DNA from: Breoghania corrubedonensis
GTDB taxonomy: Bacteria > Pseudomonadota > Alphaproteobacteria > Rhizobiales > Stappiaceae
DNA length: 64,000 bases
NCBI RefSeq assembly: GCF_003053845.1
Contig: NZ_QAYG01000001.1
Span: forward strand, 378,078 to 442,077
Direction of reading: 5' to 3'
Of this stretch, positions 8,676 through 19,109 are shown one piece after another (the first letter of the stretch is position 1; every line of letters starts with the position of its first letter). The position numbers and the translations under genes were made by a program. The notes beneath the pieces were generated by a model. It had not been told where the DNA came from. It made no database searches and saw only the letters and a list, made by a program, of their open reading frames with translations.

Positions 8676-8705
8676 TGCAACTTCCTTACAGATAGCCTCG
8701 CGAAC

Positions 8706-8738
8706 TTGCGGTCGCAGGGTTTACATTCGCGACCGCAA
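8706..8738. promoter_or_regulatory. Perfect 10-bp inverted repeat in the leader of the TadG-like gene
   Basis: TTGCGGTCGC (8706-8715) and GCGACCGCAA (8729-8738) form an exact inverted repeat with a 13-base centre, 30-60 bases upstream of the start codon. It could be an operator or an mRNA hairpin. Further right, 8770-8890 is strikingly AT-rich for this genome and probably contains the promoter of the gene. Apart from this and the groESL control region, 8676-9394 has no gene that I can support. Confidence 0.6.
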
Positions 8739-9130
8739 ACAAGCGTTTGACGCGCCGAAAATATTCTCGGCATGTATCCATCTATTTATGATTCATTTCG
8801 GAATAGTTCCTTCGCTTTATTTCTTTTCTTAAATTTTTATTCTATTTTACTTCATTTTATTACTAGAAGTTCTTTCCCTTCCAATTGCTGTCACATTTAC
8901 TCAGCATGGTTCGCCAAATCCCGTGCGAACCGGCCGCGCGAGAGACGGTGTGAACGTCCGCGTTTCCGGCCGGACAACCAAAGGCGCATGCAGAACGAGA
9001 AGCGGCGGGGCGGTGTGATGCGGGCATTCACTATCCGTTAACCACGATCACAATGGGTCGCGGATGCCCGGTTTCGCACTTCGGGCACTCCGTACGGAGG
9101 GATGACGCCAGCCGGCGCAGCTCCCGGTCT

Positions 9131-9180
9131 CGTCTCGCCCGGTCTTGCCCCGTCTCGCCCGGTCTTGCCCCGTCTCGCCG
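9131..9180. repeat. 20-bp tandem repeat, 2.5 copies
   Basis: The unit CGTCTCGCCCGGTCTTGCCC occurs exactly at 9131-9150 and 9151-9170 and half again at 9171-9180, upstream of the groESL promoter. No function is evident. Confidence 0.8.
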
Positions 9181-9229
9181 ACCCGACTGTCGGGGCGCCG
9201 TGAATACCAAAAAACACAGACCGATCTCA

Positions 9230-9258
9230 TTGACACCGGCGAAGCGGCACCATACATG
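9230..9258 (+). promoter_or_regulatory. Housekeeping promoter of groESL
   Basis: TTGACA (9230-9235) and TACATG (9253-9258) are spaced by 17 bp. The predicted start is near 9265, immediately before the CIRCE operator, which is the usual arrangement. Confidence 0.65.
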
Positions 9259-9269
9259 GAGTTCGGCCG

Positions 9270-9296
9270 TTAGCACTCTGTGTACTTGAGTGCTAA
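9270..9296 (+). promoter_or_regulatory. CIRCE operator (HrcA binding site)
   Basis: TTAGCACTC-N9-GAGTGCTAA is a perfect match to the CIRCE consensus, about 100 bases upstream of groES. It predicts HrcA repression that is relieved on heat shock. Confidence 0.97.
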
Positions 9297-9394
9297 CATG
9301 CCCGGGCGATGGCCTGAATCCATCAGTCTTCAAGGCATCACTGAGGAGCGCTGCTCATTTTGGAGGGCGCTCTGAGAGAGGAAAGAGCCAGACA

Positions 9395-11381
<1,987 letters not shown>

Positions 11382-11386
11382 GACCC

Positions 11387-11548
11387 TCGCCCAGACAGAA
11401 TACGCAAAGGGCGGTCCTTCGGGGCCGCCCTTTTTCATGCCCCCGCTCTTGTTGCCCCCGCGCCTTCTTGCTGACGACGTCGGGAGGACACGACTTGCGA
11501 TGGCGGCATGGGGCTCCAGCCCTCATCGCCCAGACAGAATACGCAAAG
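11387..11548. repeat. 23-bp direct repeat flanking the groEL terminator
   Basis: The same 23 bases, beginning TCGCCCAGACAGAATACG, occur at 11387-11409 (just after groEL) and at 11526-11548 (just after the convergent gene). They are 139 bp apart. Confidence 0.8.
11407..11436 (+). terminator. Rho-independent terminator of groESL
   Basis: GGGCGGTCC (11409-11417) pairs with GGGCCGCCC (11422-11430) across a TTCG tetraloop, with one G-T wobble. TTTTT follows at once. Confidence 0.9.
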
Positions 11549-11579
11549 AGCCCTCCTCGTCGCCGCCCTTTCCCTCGCG

Positions 11580-13085
11580 CTAGTTCGCCGACAGCGGTCG
11601 ATGATAGAGTGTGCCTTCGATCCGCCAGGCCCCCGGATCCAGCTGCTGGTCGGCAAAGAAACCGACCTCCACCGTCTTTGCCGCGAGATCCATGCACGCC
11701 TTGAAGAGCGGAATGGGAAGGCCGCCTGGCAATACCGGCCGGCCATCGGCAAAGATCGTCGCATGCGCGCGGCGGGACGGGTCGGCCTGCAAACCGATGT
11801 GGCCGCCAATGATCAACTTCGAACTGTCGATGCAAACGCGCATGAGCTGCGGCTCCTGAAACCGGGCGACGGTTATCTGCGGCGCGGCGGGCGCGAAACG
11901 CGGATCGCCGGAGAGGGCGAATTTCACGGTGTCGAAATCCGCCTCGCCGTATCCAACCAGCATGAACTTCCCGATACCGCTGGGCACGGCCTTCGTCAGG
12001 CTGACCTGCGAGGCATGGACCACCACGCCGCCGCCCTCGTGCATCAGGATGGCCGGTTTTCCCTTTTCCCGGTTGACCGTCGTACTCGACTGGTAGCCGT
12101 CATTGACAAATTCGGGATAGGAAATCGCATATTCCATGGCGGCGGGCAGATTGTAGGCGATAACGGCATTTCGGTAGAAAGTGCGCCACGTTGCCTGAAA
12201 CGTTCCGCCGAGACGCGGTTTCGGCTCAAGGTTCGCCAGATTGGTCGCCGCGCGCACCTGATCGAGCGGCGCAAAGGCGAGAGCGCCCAGGACCCGAACA
12301 GGCCCGGGGAAAGGCAATGGCGGCTTGTCGGGATCGATCTTGCGCACCAGCGTTGCGGTGAATGTCGATCCTGAGAGATCGACGCAGCCGTGCTGCCACA
12401 TGGCGACGTCGCGCGCATTGCCCGGGGCCGAACGCGTCACGGCTTCCCCGTCCACGCTGAAGGCGACGAGCGGCAGCGTGTTCCCCGAATTGCCCGGATC
12501 GATAATCCTGTCGATGCACAGGCGGACGAAATGGGGGACGGAAAACTCCGCGATCGTAAAGCTCTGCGGAATGCTTGTCTCGCTGCCGAGGATATCCGTC
12601 ACGCCCGCCTGACCGCCCCAGGTGTTGCCGATCAGGATTGCGGGGGAGAGTCCCTCGAGCATGTAAGTCCCGTTAAGCGCACTCTCCGCTGTCGCCGCGG
12701 CAACACCCAGCACGCCGATATCAGTCCCTTCAACCAACGTTTCGCCACCTGGTTCTATGCCCGTCTGGAGGGCACCCCCCATGCGCTTCAGGCCGATCAG
12801 CGGCTCGACCGAACCCTCGCCGGTCTTTGTCTCGTCCACGGCAATCGTGTAGCGAGCGGGAAAGCCCAGACGCGAGAGAGGAACCAGGTTCGGGTATGCC
12901 CGCCAGGGCGCATTCACGATGATTGCCACAGACGCGTCGGCCGCCACCTGCGGCACGCCACCGCCATCTGCCAGGGCCGTGTGCGGCTGCGCGCAAAGCA
13001 GCGCCGCGAGTACGCAGCCGGCCATCGCAAATCCGAGCCGCCCCGCGCTTGGGCCCCGGTCCCCTCGAAAACAAATCGTCGGCAT
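11580..13085 (-). CDS. Large exported protein of unknown function
   Basis: The protein has 501 aa with an N-terminal signal peptide (hydrophobic core AMAGCVLAALLCA, cleavage near ALADGG at residue 40). The mature protein looks repetitive at the level of layout: two halves each hold a stretch of the type VPHFVRLCIDRIIDPG (about 185) and EPQLMRVCIDSSKLI (about 420), each followed by a Gly-rich strand region and a later cysteine. This suggests an internally duplicated beta-rich domain with paired cysteines. I recognise no catalytic motif or named family. It is transcribed convergently to groESL and divergently from slyX. A periplasmic or surface location is the only secure inference. Confidence 0.75.
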   Translation of the reverse strand: MPTICFRGDRGPSAGRLGFAMAGCVLAALLCAQPHTALADGGGVPQVAADASVAIIVNAPWRAYPNLVPLSRLGFPARYTIAVDETKTGEGSVEPLIGLKRMGGALQTGIEPGGETLVEGTDIGVLGVAAATAESALNGTYMLEGLSPAILIGNTWGGQAGVTDILGSETSIPQSFTIAEFSVPHFVRLCIDRIIDPGNSGNTLPLVAFSVDGEAVTRSAPGNARDVAMWQHGCVDLSGSTFTATLVRKIDPDKPPLPFPGPVRVLGALAFAPLDQVRAATNLANLEPKPRLGGTFQATWRTFYRNAVIAYNLPAAMEYAISYPEFVNDGYQSSTTVNREKGKPAILMHEGGGVVVHASQVSLTKAVPSGIGKFMLVGYGEADFDTVKFALSGDPRFAPAAPQITVARFQEPQLMRVCIDSSKLIIGGHIGLQADPSRRAHATIFADGRPVLPGGLPIPLFKACMDLAAKTVEVGFFADQQLDPGAWRIEGTLYHRPLSAN

Positions 13086-13269
13086 CCAATCCCCCGATCA
13101 TCACAAGACACGACCCTTCCGTTAAGTCACTTACATGAAGAAAGCGATGTCAAGCAATCCGCTCGACATCAGCCACACCTTGCGTTGATCTCTCGGCGAT
13201 ACTCCGATACCTGTCGCAGGAAGCCTGTATGGGTTAGACCGGGCGCGAACCTGCAAGAGGACTCTCCCC

Positions 13270-13476
13270 ATGCCCACCGATCTGGAAACCCGCATCGCGG
13301 ATCTCGAAACCCACATCGCCCACCAGGAAAAGCAGATCGCGGATCTGGACACCGTCGTTACCCGCCAGTCGGGCGAGATCGAGCATCTGCAGCGCCATCT
13401 GCGCGCGCTGGCGGGGCTCGTGGCTGAACTGGAAGAGGCGAGCGAAGTGCCAATCACCAAGCCGCCGCACTACTGA
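13270..13476 (+). CDS. slyX: SlyX family protein
   Basis: The protein has 68 aa, is strongly alpha-helical with heptad Leu/Ile spacing (coiled coil), and ends in the family-typical PPHY. AAGAGG (13255-13260) precedes ATG 13270. SlyX proteins are small coiled-coil proteins of unsettled function, named from the slyD locus of enteric bacteria. It stands alone between a secreted-protein gene and the MerR promoter. Confidence 0.88.
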   Translation: MPTDLETRIADLETHIAHQEKQIADLDTVVTRQSGEIEHLQRHLRALAGLVAELEEASEVPITKPPHY

Positions 13477-13511
13477 AATCACACCGCCACAAAAAACCTG
13501 CGATTGTGCCC

Positions 13512-13542
13512 TTGACTTAGAGCGCACTCGAAGCCCTAGGTT
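13512..13542 (+). promoter_or_regulatory. MerR-type promoter with 19-bp spacer
   Basis: TTGACT (13512-13517) and TAGGTT (13537-13542) are spaced by 19 bp, and the spacer holds the near-palindrome TTAGAG-CGCA-CTCGAA. Overlong spacers with a central dyad are diagnostic of MerR-family activation. The start codon of the merR-like gene is 34 bases downstream, so autoregulation is likely. Confidence 0.75.
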
Positions 13543-13939
13543 CCTGCGCGTCGTGACGAAGACAGGCGTTATTCCATGAAAATCGGTGAACTTGCCAAGC
13601 GGTGCGGATTGTCCGCCCATACCTTGCGCTACTACGAACGCATCGGGCTGCTGCCCTATGCCGACCGCGACCGATCGGGACAGCGCGACTACGACGCCTC
13701 GATCCTTGACTGGCTCGAATTCCTCCGCCGCCTGAAGACGACGGGGATGCCTATCCGAGACATGCTGCGCTATGCGCAGATGCGTGCGGATGGCGATGAG
13801 ACGTTCAGCGAACGCGGTGCGCTTTTGCGCAAACACCGCGAGCGTGTACGCACCCATCTGGCCGATCTGGAAGCCTGCCTTCGTTCCCTGGACAAGAAGA
13901 TCGCCTTTTACGGAAAGGCGAAGCAAAGGACAGACGCAG

Positions 13940-14959
<1,020 letters not shown>

Positions 14960-14974
14960 GCGGAGGCACACTCT

Positions 14975-15005
14975 CTCCTCGCGCCGCAAGACGTTGCGCG
15001 AGGAG
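14975..15005. terminator. Strong hairpin after the aldo-keto reductase gene
   Basis: CTCCTCGCGC (14975-14984) and GCGCGAGGAG (14996-15005) form a perfect 10-bp stem with an 11-base loop, 16 bases after the stop codon. No U-run follows, so a terminator is inferred. Confidence 0.45.
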
Positions 15006-15015
15006 CTTGCATAAT

Positions 15016-15048
15016 TCTCATATTTGAAATAATCTTTCATATATGAGA
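15016..15048 (+). promoter_or_regulatory. Inverted repeat overlapping the start of the XRE-cupin gene
   Basis: TCTCATAT (15016-15023) and ATATGAGA (15041-15048) form an exact inverted repeat with a 17-base centre. CATAAT (15010-15015) could be the -10. The right arm contains the ATG start at 15043. An autorepressor site is likely by position. Confidence 0.6.
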
Positions 15049-15615
15049 GATTCCAATACTCCCGTTTCCACACTCGACGCCCGCATTGCGGAGCGGTTGA
15101 AGGCGCTGCGCGGTGAGCGCGGGTGGTCGCTTGAGACCCTGAGCACGCGTTCCGGCGTCTCGCGGGCGACCCTGTCGCGGCTGGAAAACGGCGATGTCAG
15201 CCCCACGACCGCCGTTCTCGCCCGGCTCTGCGCCGCCTACGGCATGACGTTGTCGCGGTTGATGCTGATGGCGGAGGAGACATTCACCCCGCTGGTACCG
15301 CGTGATCTCCAGCCCGAATGGCAGGATGCGGCCGCTGGCTTTAGCCGCCGGTCGGTTTCGCCACCGGCGAACGCCCTGTCCGGCGATGTGCTGGAATGCC
15401 GTCTGGAGGCGGGCGCCGACATCGCCTACGAGGCGCCGCCGCGCGAAGGGCTGGAACATCATCTGGTGCTTATGGAAGGCGCGCTCACCGTCACCGTGGA
15501 CGGCGATGAGCACAGCCTCAGCCCCGGCGACTGCCTGCGGTATCGACTTGTCGGCACAAGCCGTTTCCAAACGCCGGCAGAAACGCCCGCCCGTTATTTT
15601 CTTTTCATGGTGTGA
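15043..15615 (+). CDS. XRE family regulator with C-terminal cupin domain
   Basis: The protein has 190 aa. The N-terminal helix-turn-helix (about 12-66) contains WSLETLSTRSGVSRATLSRL and ENGDVSPTT. The C-terminal cupin (about 110-190) contains EHHLVLMEGALTVTVDG and SLSPGDCLRY. This layout is typical of regulators that sense a small metabolite through the cupin barrel. No Shine-Dalgarno sequence is visible before ATG 15043 in the AT-rich leader, so the message may be leaderless or nearly so. A GNAT acetyltransferase gene follows after 7 bases and is surely co-transcribed, as is common for this pair. Confidence 0.9.
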   Translation: MRDSNTPVSTLDARIAERLKALRGERGWSLETLSTRSGVSRATLSRLENGDVSPTTAVLARLCAAYGMTLSRLMLMAEETFTPLVPRDLQPEWQDAAAGFSRRSVSPPANALSGDVLECRLEAGADIAYEAPPREGLEHHLVLMEGALTVTVDGDEHSLSPGDCLRYRLVGTSRFQTPAETPARYFLFMV

Positions 15616-15622
15616 ACGACCA

Positions 15623-16177
15623 ATGACCCGCCCCGCCGTCCCCGGCCCCTCTTCGCGTCCCATCATCTCCAGCCTGCCGGCCGCAACCATGGAAGACCGC
15701 CTTGGCGAGTTCGTGGACCTGCTCAAGGCCTGCGTAGATGCGGGGGCGAGCGTCAATTTCATCGTGCCGTTCAGCGTCGGGGAAGCGGCAGCGTATTGGC
15801 GCGGAAAGATCCTGCCGGGTCTCGGCGCCGGCAAGCGTGTCATGCTGGCGGTCGACGTCGAGGGCCGGCTTGCCGGAACGGTCAATCTCGATCTCGACAC
15901 CCCGCCGAACCAGACCCACCGGGCGGAGGTGAGCAAGCTGCTCGTCCATCCCGATTTCCGCCGCCGTGGCATCGCGCGCATGCTGATGGAGGCGGTAGAG
16001 GACCACGCACACCAGGGGGGCCGCACACTGCTGACGCTCGACACCCGCACAGGCGACACCGCCGAGCCGCTCTACACCTCGATGGGATACGTCACAGTGG
16101 GCGTCATCCCCGATTATTGCCGTGACGCTGATGGCAAAGGGCTCAGCGGCACGACGATCATGTACAAGACGATCTGA
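15623..16177 (+). CDS. GNAT family N-acetyltransferase
   Basis: The protein has 184 aa from ATG 15623. The acetyl-CoA binding motif A is clear: VSKLLVHPDFRRRGIARML (R-R-R-G-I-A pyrophosphate loop, about residues 112-122), followed by LLTLDTRTGDTAEPLYTSMGY (motif B). The substrate is unknown; its operon partner, the XRE-cupin regulator, probably controls it in response to the same compound. Length and motif order are normal for the family. Confidence 0.9.
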   Translation: MTRPAVPGPSSRPIISSLPAATMEDRLGEFVDLLKACVDAGASVNFIVPFSVGEAAAYWRGKILPGLGAGKRVMLAVDVEGRLAGTVNLDLDTPPNQTHRAEVSKLLVHPDFRRRGIARMLMEAVEDHAHQGGRTLLTLDTRTGDTAEPLYTSMGYVTVGVIPDYCRDADGKGLSGTTIMYKTI

Positions 16178-16193
16178 ACGCGCGCCGAGGCGC

Positions 16194-16580
16194 TTAAGCC
16201 GTCACCGGCCGCGGCTTGCCGTTTGCGTCCACCGCGACATAGGTGAATTCGGCCTGGATCACCTTCTCGCGCACCTGGCTCAGCGCGCGCAGGGCCCAGG
16301 CTTCCACCTCCACGTTGATCGAGGTTCGGCCGACCTTGCCGACCTCGGTATAGACGCAGAGCACGTCGCCGACCTTGACCGGGCGGATGAAGTGCATGGC
16401 ATCAACCGCCACCGTCACCACCCGTCCATGCGAGATCTGGTTCGCCGCAAGCCCACCGGCGATGTCCATCTGCGACATGACCCAGCCGCCGAAAATGTCG
16501 CCCGCCGGATTGGTGTCGCTCGGCATGGCGAGCGTCCGCGTTGTCAACTCTCCACGCGGGGCCTCGTTTTCGTCCGCCAT
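16194..16580 (-). CDS. yciA: Acyl-CoA thioesterase, YciA-type hotdog fold
   Basis: The protein has 128 aa. ATG 16580 is preceded by AAGGAG at ideal spacing, so upstream in-frame codons are excluded. The hotdog motif is visible: MPSDTNPAGDIFGGWVMSQM, with Asn/Asp around the active site, then VAVDAMHFIRPVKVGD. YciA-like enzymes hydrolyse acyl-CoA esters to free acid and CoA in the cytosol and act as hexamers. The length is normal. It converges on the GNAT gene with a 16-base gap. Confidence 0.9.
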   Translation of the reverse strand: MADENEAPRGELTTRTLAMPSDTNPAGDIFGGWVMSQMDIAGGLAANQISHGRVVTVAVDAMHFIRPVKVGDVLCVYTEVGKVGRTSINVEVEAWALRALSQVREKVIQAEFTYVAVDANGKPRPVTA

Positions 16581-16758
16581 TTCATGCCGCTCCTTGATTA
16601 TGTGACGCTCCGACGCGTCGGACCTTTGAACGCACCCGTTTACCGGGCCTTGCCGTCGGCTGACAACCGCCATTCGCGCATGGCCGGCCCGCTTGCAGCA
16701 CAGCCTGAGCGATCCGATAGTCTGGCCGGAGACAACCAGACCCCACAGACGAGGCATC

Positions 16759-17103
16759 ATGGCCGTTTCGCCACAATTGCGTGATTTCGTGCTCGATCAG
16801 TTGAGCGACCTCGGTTCGCTGGAGACCACTCGGCTCTTCGGCGGGCTGAGTGTGCGATGCGACGGACAGCATTTCGGCGCCATATTGCGGGGTGGCACAT
16901 TCTATCTCGTGGCCGATCCGGCGTTTCGGGCGGACCTCGAGGCGCTCGGCGGCACGATTTTCACCTACGCGCGGCGCGACCGGGTGATCGAAGTGCCGCG
17001 TTTTGTCTCCGTGCCGGAGGAAATTTTGGAAGATGTGGACGAACTCCTGCCGCTTGCCCGCCGCGCGATCGACATTGCGCGTCGCGGCTCATCGGATGGC
17101 TGA
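16759..17103 (+). CDS. TfoX N-terminal domain family protein
   Basis: The protein has 114 aa from ATG 16759. The segment TTRLFGGLSVRCDGQHFGAI and the following beta strands correspond to the TfoX/Sxy N-terminal domain. The C-terminal helix-hairpin part of full TfoX is missing, as in many short stand-alone homologues. TfoX of gammaproteobacteria activates competence genes; for these short alphaproteobacterial proteins the role is not known. It has no clear operon partner. Confidence 0.85.
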   Translation: MAVSPQLRDFVLDQLSDLGSLETTRLFGGLSVRCDGQHFGAILRGGTFYLVADPAFRADLEALGGTIFTYARRDRVIEVPRFVSVPEEILEDVDELLPLARRAIDIARRGSSDG

Positions 17104-17162
17104 TGCGACACTGCGCTGTCTGACCCGACTTGATTTCGGCCGGGCATCATGGCAAAAAGCAA

Positions 17163-17245
17163 GGAACATCAAGAGAAGGGCTGGCGCCCTCGCCAACCTG
17201 CCCATCCGCGGCAAGGTGGTACCCGACGTTAAGGGATGTGGCCCG
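17163..17245 (+). promoter_or_regulatory. Candidate SAM-I-clan riboswitch aptamer
   Basis: The leader of the orphan gene at 17319 can fold as a four-way junction. P1 is ACATC (17166-17170) with GATGT (17235-17239). Next comes the junction sequence AAGAGA. P2 is a short AGGGC/GCCCT hairpin with a TGGC loop. P3 is ACCTGCC with GGCAAGGT, introduced by GCCA. P4 is CCC/GGG. The order AAGAGA, GCCAACCTGCC and GGCAAGGTGGTA resembles the conserved core of SAM-I-type riboswitches (AAGAG, GGCAACCTG, AAGGTGCTAA), but P2 lacks the usual kink turn. I judged this by eye only; it could be a variant or a chance similarity. Confidence 0.45.
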
Positions 17246-17284
17246 GCGACTTGTTCGACCAGGCAACCCAGCGGTCTTCGCCAG

Positions 17285-17312
17285 TCCTCCTCGGCATCAT
17301 GCTGACGGAGGA
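17285..17312 (+). promoter_or_regulatory. Shine-Dalgarno-sequestering hairpin
   Basis: TCCTCC (17285-17290) is exactly complementary to GGAGGA (17307-17312), the ribosome site of the gene at 17319, and the inner GCAT-C-ATGC extends the stem. Such a hairpin would block translation unless refolded, as expected of a riboswitch expression platform. Confidence 0.6.
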
Positions 17313-17318
17313 ATTTTT

Positions 17319-17675
17319 ATGTCTGCTCTTCGCATCGCACTCAGCGCCCAACCGCGCGCCGCGTATTTCGACCCCGCCGACGGGGAGCTCGATACCGCGC
17401 TCGCCTTCCCTGCGGAATTATCGGGCGAGACCGCCGGTCTGGTCTTCGACCTGCTGCTCGCCGCCGCCGCCCGGGATGCCCGCTGCCGCTTTTGCCCGGC
17501 CGCCCTTCTGCCCCATGACGAACGTGCCGCGCGCCGCGCGATGCTGATCCGGCTCTGGCAGCGCTGCTCGTCGCGCGTTATCGACGAAGGCCTCGTCGCA
17601 GATCTCCTTGCAAGGCGCGGCGAGACATTCATGAAGCTCGCCACCCCCCGGCATGGTTCCTCCGCGAACCGTTAG
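17319..17675 (+). CDS. Unknown small protein behind a structured leader
   Basis: The protein has 118 aa from ATG 17319, with GGAGGA 6 bases upstream. It is Ala/Leu/Arg-rich and mostly helical. A C-R-F-C pair near residue 62 and no signal peptide suggest a cytosolic protein, possibly metal-binding. No family is recognised. Its leader (17163-17312) shows a riboswitch-like fold and an SD-sequestering stem, which is the best clue to its regulation. It is not in an operon with the TfoX-like gene (215-base gap). Confidence 0.65.
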   Translation: MSALRIALSAQPRAAYFDPADGELDTALAFPAELSGETAGLVFDLLLAAAARDARCRFCPAALLPHDERAARRAMLIRLWQRCSSRVIDEGLVADLLARRGETFMKLATPRHGSSANR

Positions 17676-17820
17676 TCGCACGTGCGGACAACCAACCCGG
17701 CACACTCCCTGCGGAACCAATGCCGTGAAATGCGGTTTCTCTCCAGATGAAAGCCTCTGCCGGGACACGGCCGGCCGGTACGCGTCTGCCGGATCGTCGC
17801 CTTCGGAGGCGACTACCTCC

Positions 17821-18105
17821 ATGCAAAGGTTGAGGGCAGGCGGGAACATCGCGGCGGGTCTGGCGTTCGTGGCTCTGGCCGCCTTGTTCCCCGCAACGGC
17901 ATTCGCCGCCTGCAAGCCGCCCGAAAAGCCCGCGCCGCCGGGATGCCGCATCAAGGGAAACATCAACAGCGATGGAGCACGGATCTATCATGTTCCGGGC
18001 AAGAGCCGCTGGTATTCCCGAACCTGCATCAATCGCCCCGGCGAACGCTGGTTCTGCAGCGAGGAGGAGGCCCGGGCCGCCGGCTGGCGCGCGCCGCGCC
18101 GCTAA
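17821..18105 (+). CDS. Exported small protein with sunset/excalibur-like domain
   Basis: The protein has 94 aa from ATG 17821. A signal peptide ([17 protein letters not shown]) is followed directly by Cys, so it may be a lipoprotein. The mature part carries [20 protein letters not shown], then RTCIN and [19 protein letters not shown]. This is the small Cys-rich module often found at the end of thermonuclease-like proteins of Rhizobiales (also called sunset-type). Here it stands alone, without a nuclease domain. Four Cys in the mature part could form two disulfides. Envelope localisation is likely; function is unknown. Confidence 0.75.
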   Translation: MQRLRAGGNIAAGLAFVALAALFPATAFAACKPPEKPAPPGCRIKGNINSDGARIYHVPGKSRWYSRTCINRPGERWFCSEEEARAAGWRAPRR

Positions 18106-18219
18106 CCGGGCATGCACAACCCTCCGCGCACATACCCAAACGCAAGGCAATGCTAGACAGCCGCGCCAAGTATCGGCAAACAGGAAAAGACAGTCACCAC
18201 GCCGCAAGACGGAGCCGCC

Positions 18220-19086
18220 ATGGAAGACCAGATCCTACAGACCCGCGACCTGATCGAATTGCAGCTCGCCACCTTCACGCAGATGATGGCCAGATACGGC
18301 CTTTCGGTCGTCTACGCGATCATCGTGCTCATTGTCGGCTGGTGGGCGGCGGGCCGGATCGCGAACGTGGTGCGACGCGCCTGCGAACGGTCCGACCATA
18401 TCGACAATACGGTGACGGGTTTCGCCTCCTCGATCACGCGCTATTCCGTCATCGCGCTGGTCATCATCACCGTGCTGCAGCTCTTCGGCTTCCAGACGAC
18501 TTCCCTGGTCGCCGTCATCGGCGCCGCCTCGCTGGCCATCGGCCTCGCGCTCCAGGGCACGCTTTCCAATCTGGCCGCCGGCGTCATGCTGCTGTTCTTC
18601 CGCCCCTTCCAGGTGGGCGACTTTGTCGAGCTGGCCGGCAATACCGGCACGGTGAAGAACCTCACCATGTTCTTTACGGAACTTGCGACCGCCGACAACG
18701 TGAAGATCATCATCCCCAACGGGGATGTGTGGGGGTCGGCCGTGACCAACTACTCCTCCCACCCGACACGGCGCTGCGACATCACCGTCGGCATCTCGTA
18801 TGACGACGATATGGACAAGGCGAAGAAGGTCTTTCACGCCGTGATCGCAGAGGAGCCCCGCATCCTGGCCGATCCCGACCCCTTTGTGGAGATCACCAAT
18901 CTCGGCGACAGCTCCGTCGACGTGACCTTGCGCGTCTGGACGTCGTCGGCGGATCTGTGGGCGGTGCGCTGGTTCCTGATCAAGCGGCTGAAGGAGGCGC
19001 TGGACGAGGCCGGCATATCCATCCCCTACCCGCACATGCAGATGGTGGGGCAAGTTCCGTCGACGGGCACGCAGTCGGGAAGCTAG
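18220..19086 (+). CDS. mscS: Small-conductance mechanosensitive channel, MscS
   Basis: The protein has 288 aa, practically the length of E. coli MscS (286). There are three membrane helices (about 24-45, 68-88, 93-125). The pore-lining third helix has the Gly/Ala-rich pattern AVIGAASLAIGLALQGTLSNLAAGVMLLFFRPF, interrupted here for brevity in its known role. It is followed by the beta domain (VGDFVELAG) and the alpha/beta C-terminal domain. The channel opens on membrane tension and releases solutes during hypo-osmotic shock. It stands alone and converges on the Crp/Fnr gene. Confidence 0.94.
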   Translation: MEDQILQTRDLIELQLATFTQMMARYGLSVVYAIIVLIVGWWAAGRIANVVRRACERSDHIDNTVTGFASSITRYSVIALVIITVLQLFGFQTTSLVAVIGAASLAIGLALQGTLSNLAAGVMLLFFRPFQVGDFVELAGNTGTVKNLTMFFTELATADNVKIIIPNGDVWGSAVTNYSSHPTRRCDITVGISYDDDMDKAKKVFHAVIAEEPRILADPDPFVEITNLGDSSVDVTLRVWTSSADLWAVRWFLIKRLKEALDEAGISIPYPHMQMVGQVPSTGTQSGS

Positions 19087-19109
19087 AACTGGAAAGGGGA
19101 AGTCGCCCC

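Noticed and set aside
9131..9180. Tandem repeat considered as CRISPR
   Set aside because: The units are directly adjacent without spacers and there are no cas genes.
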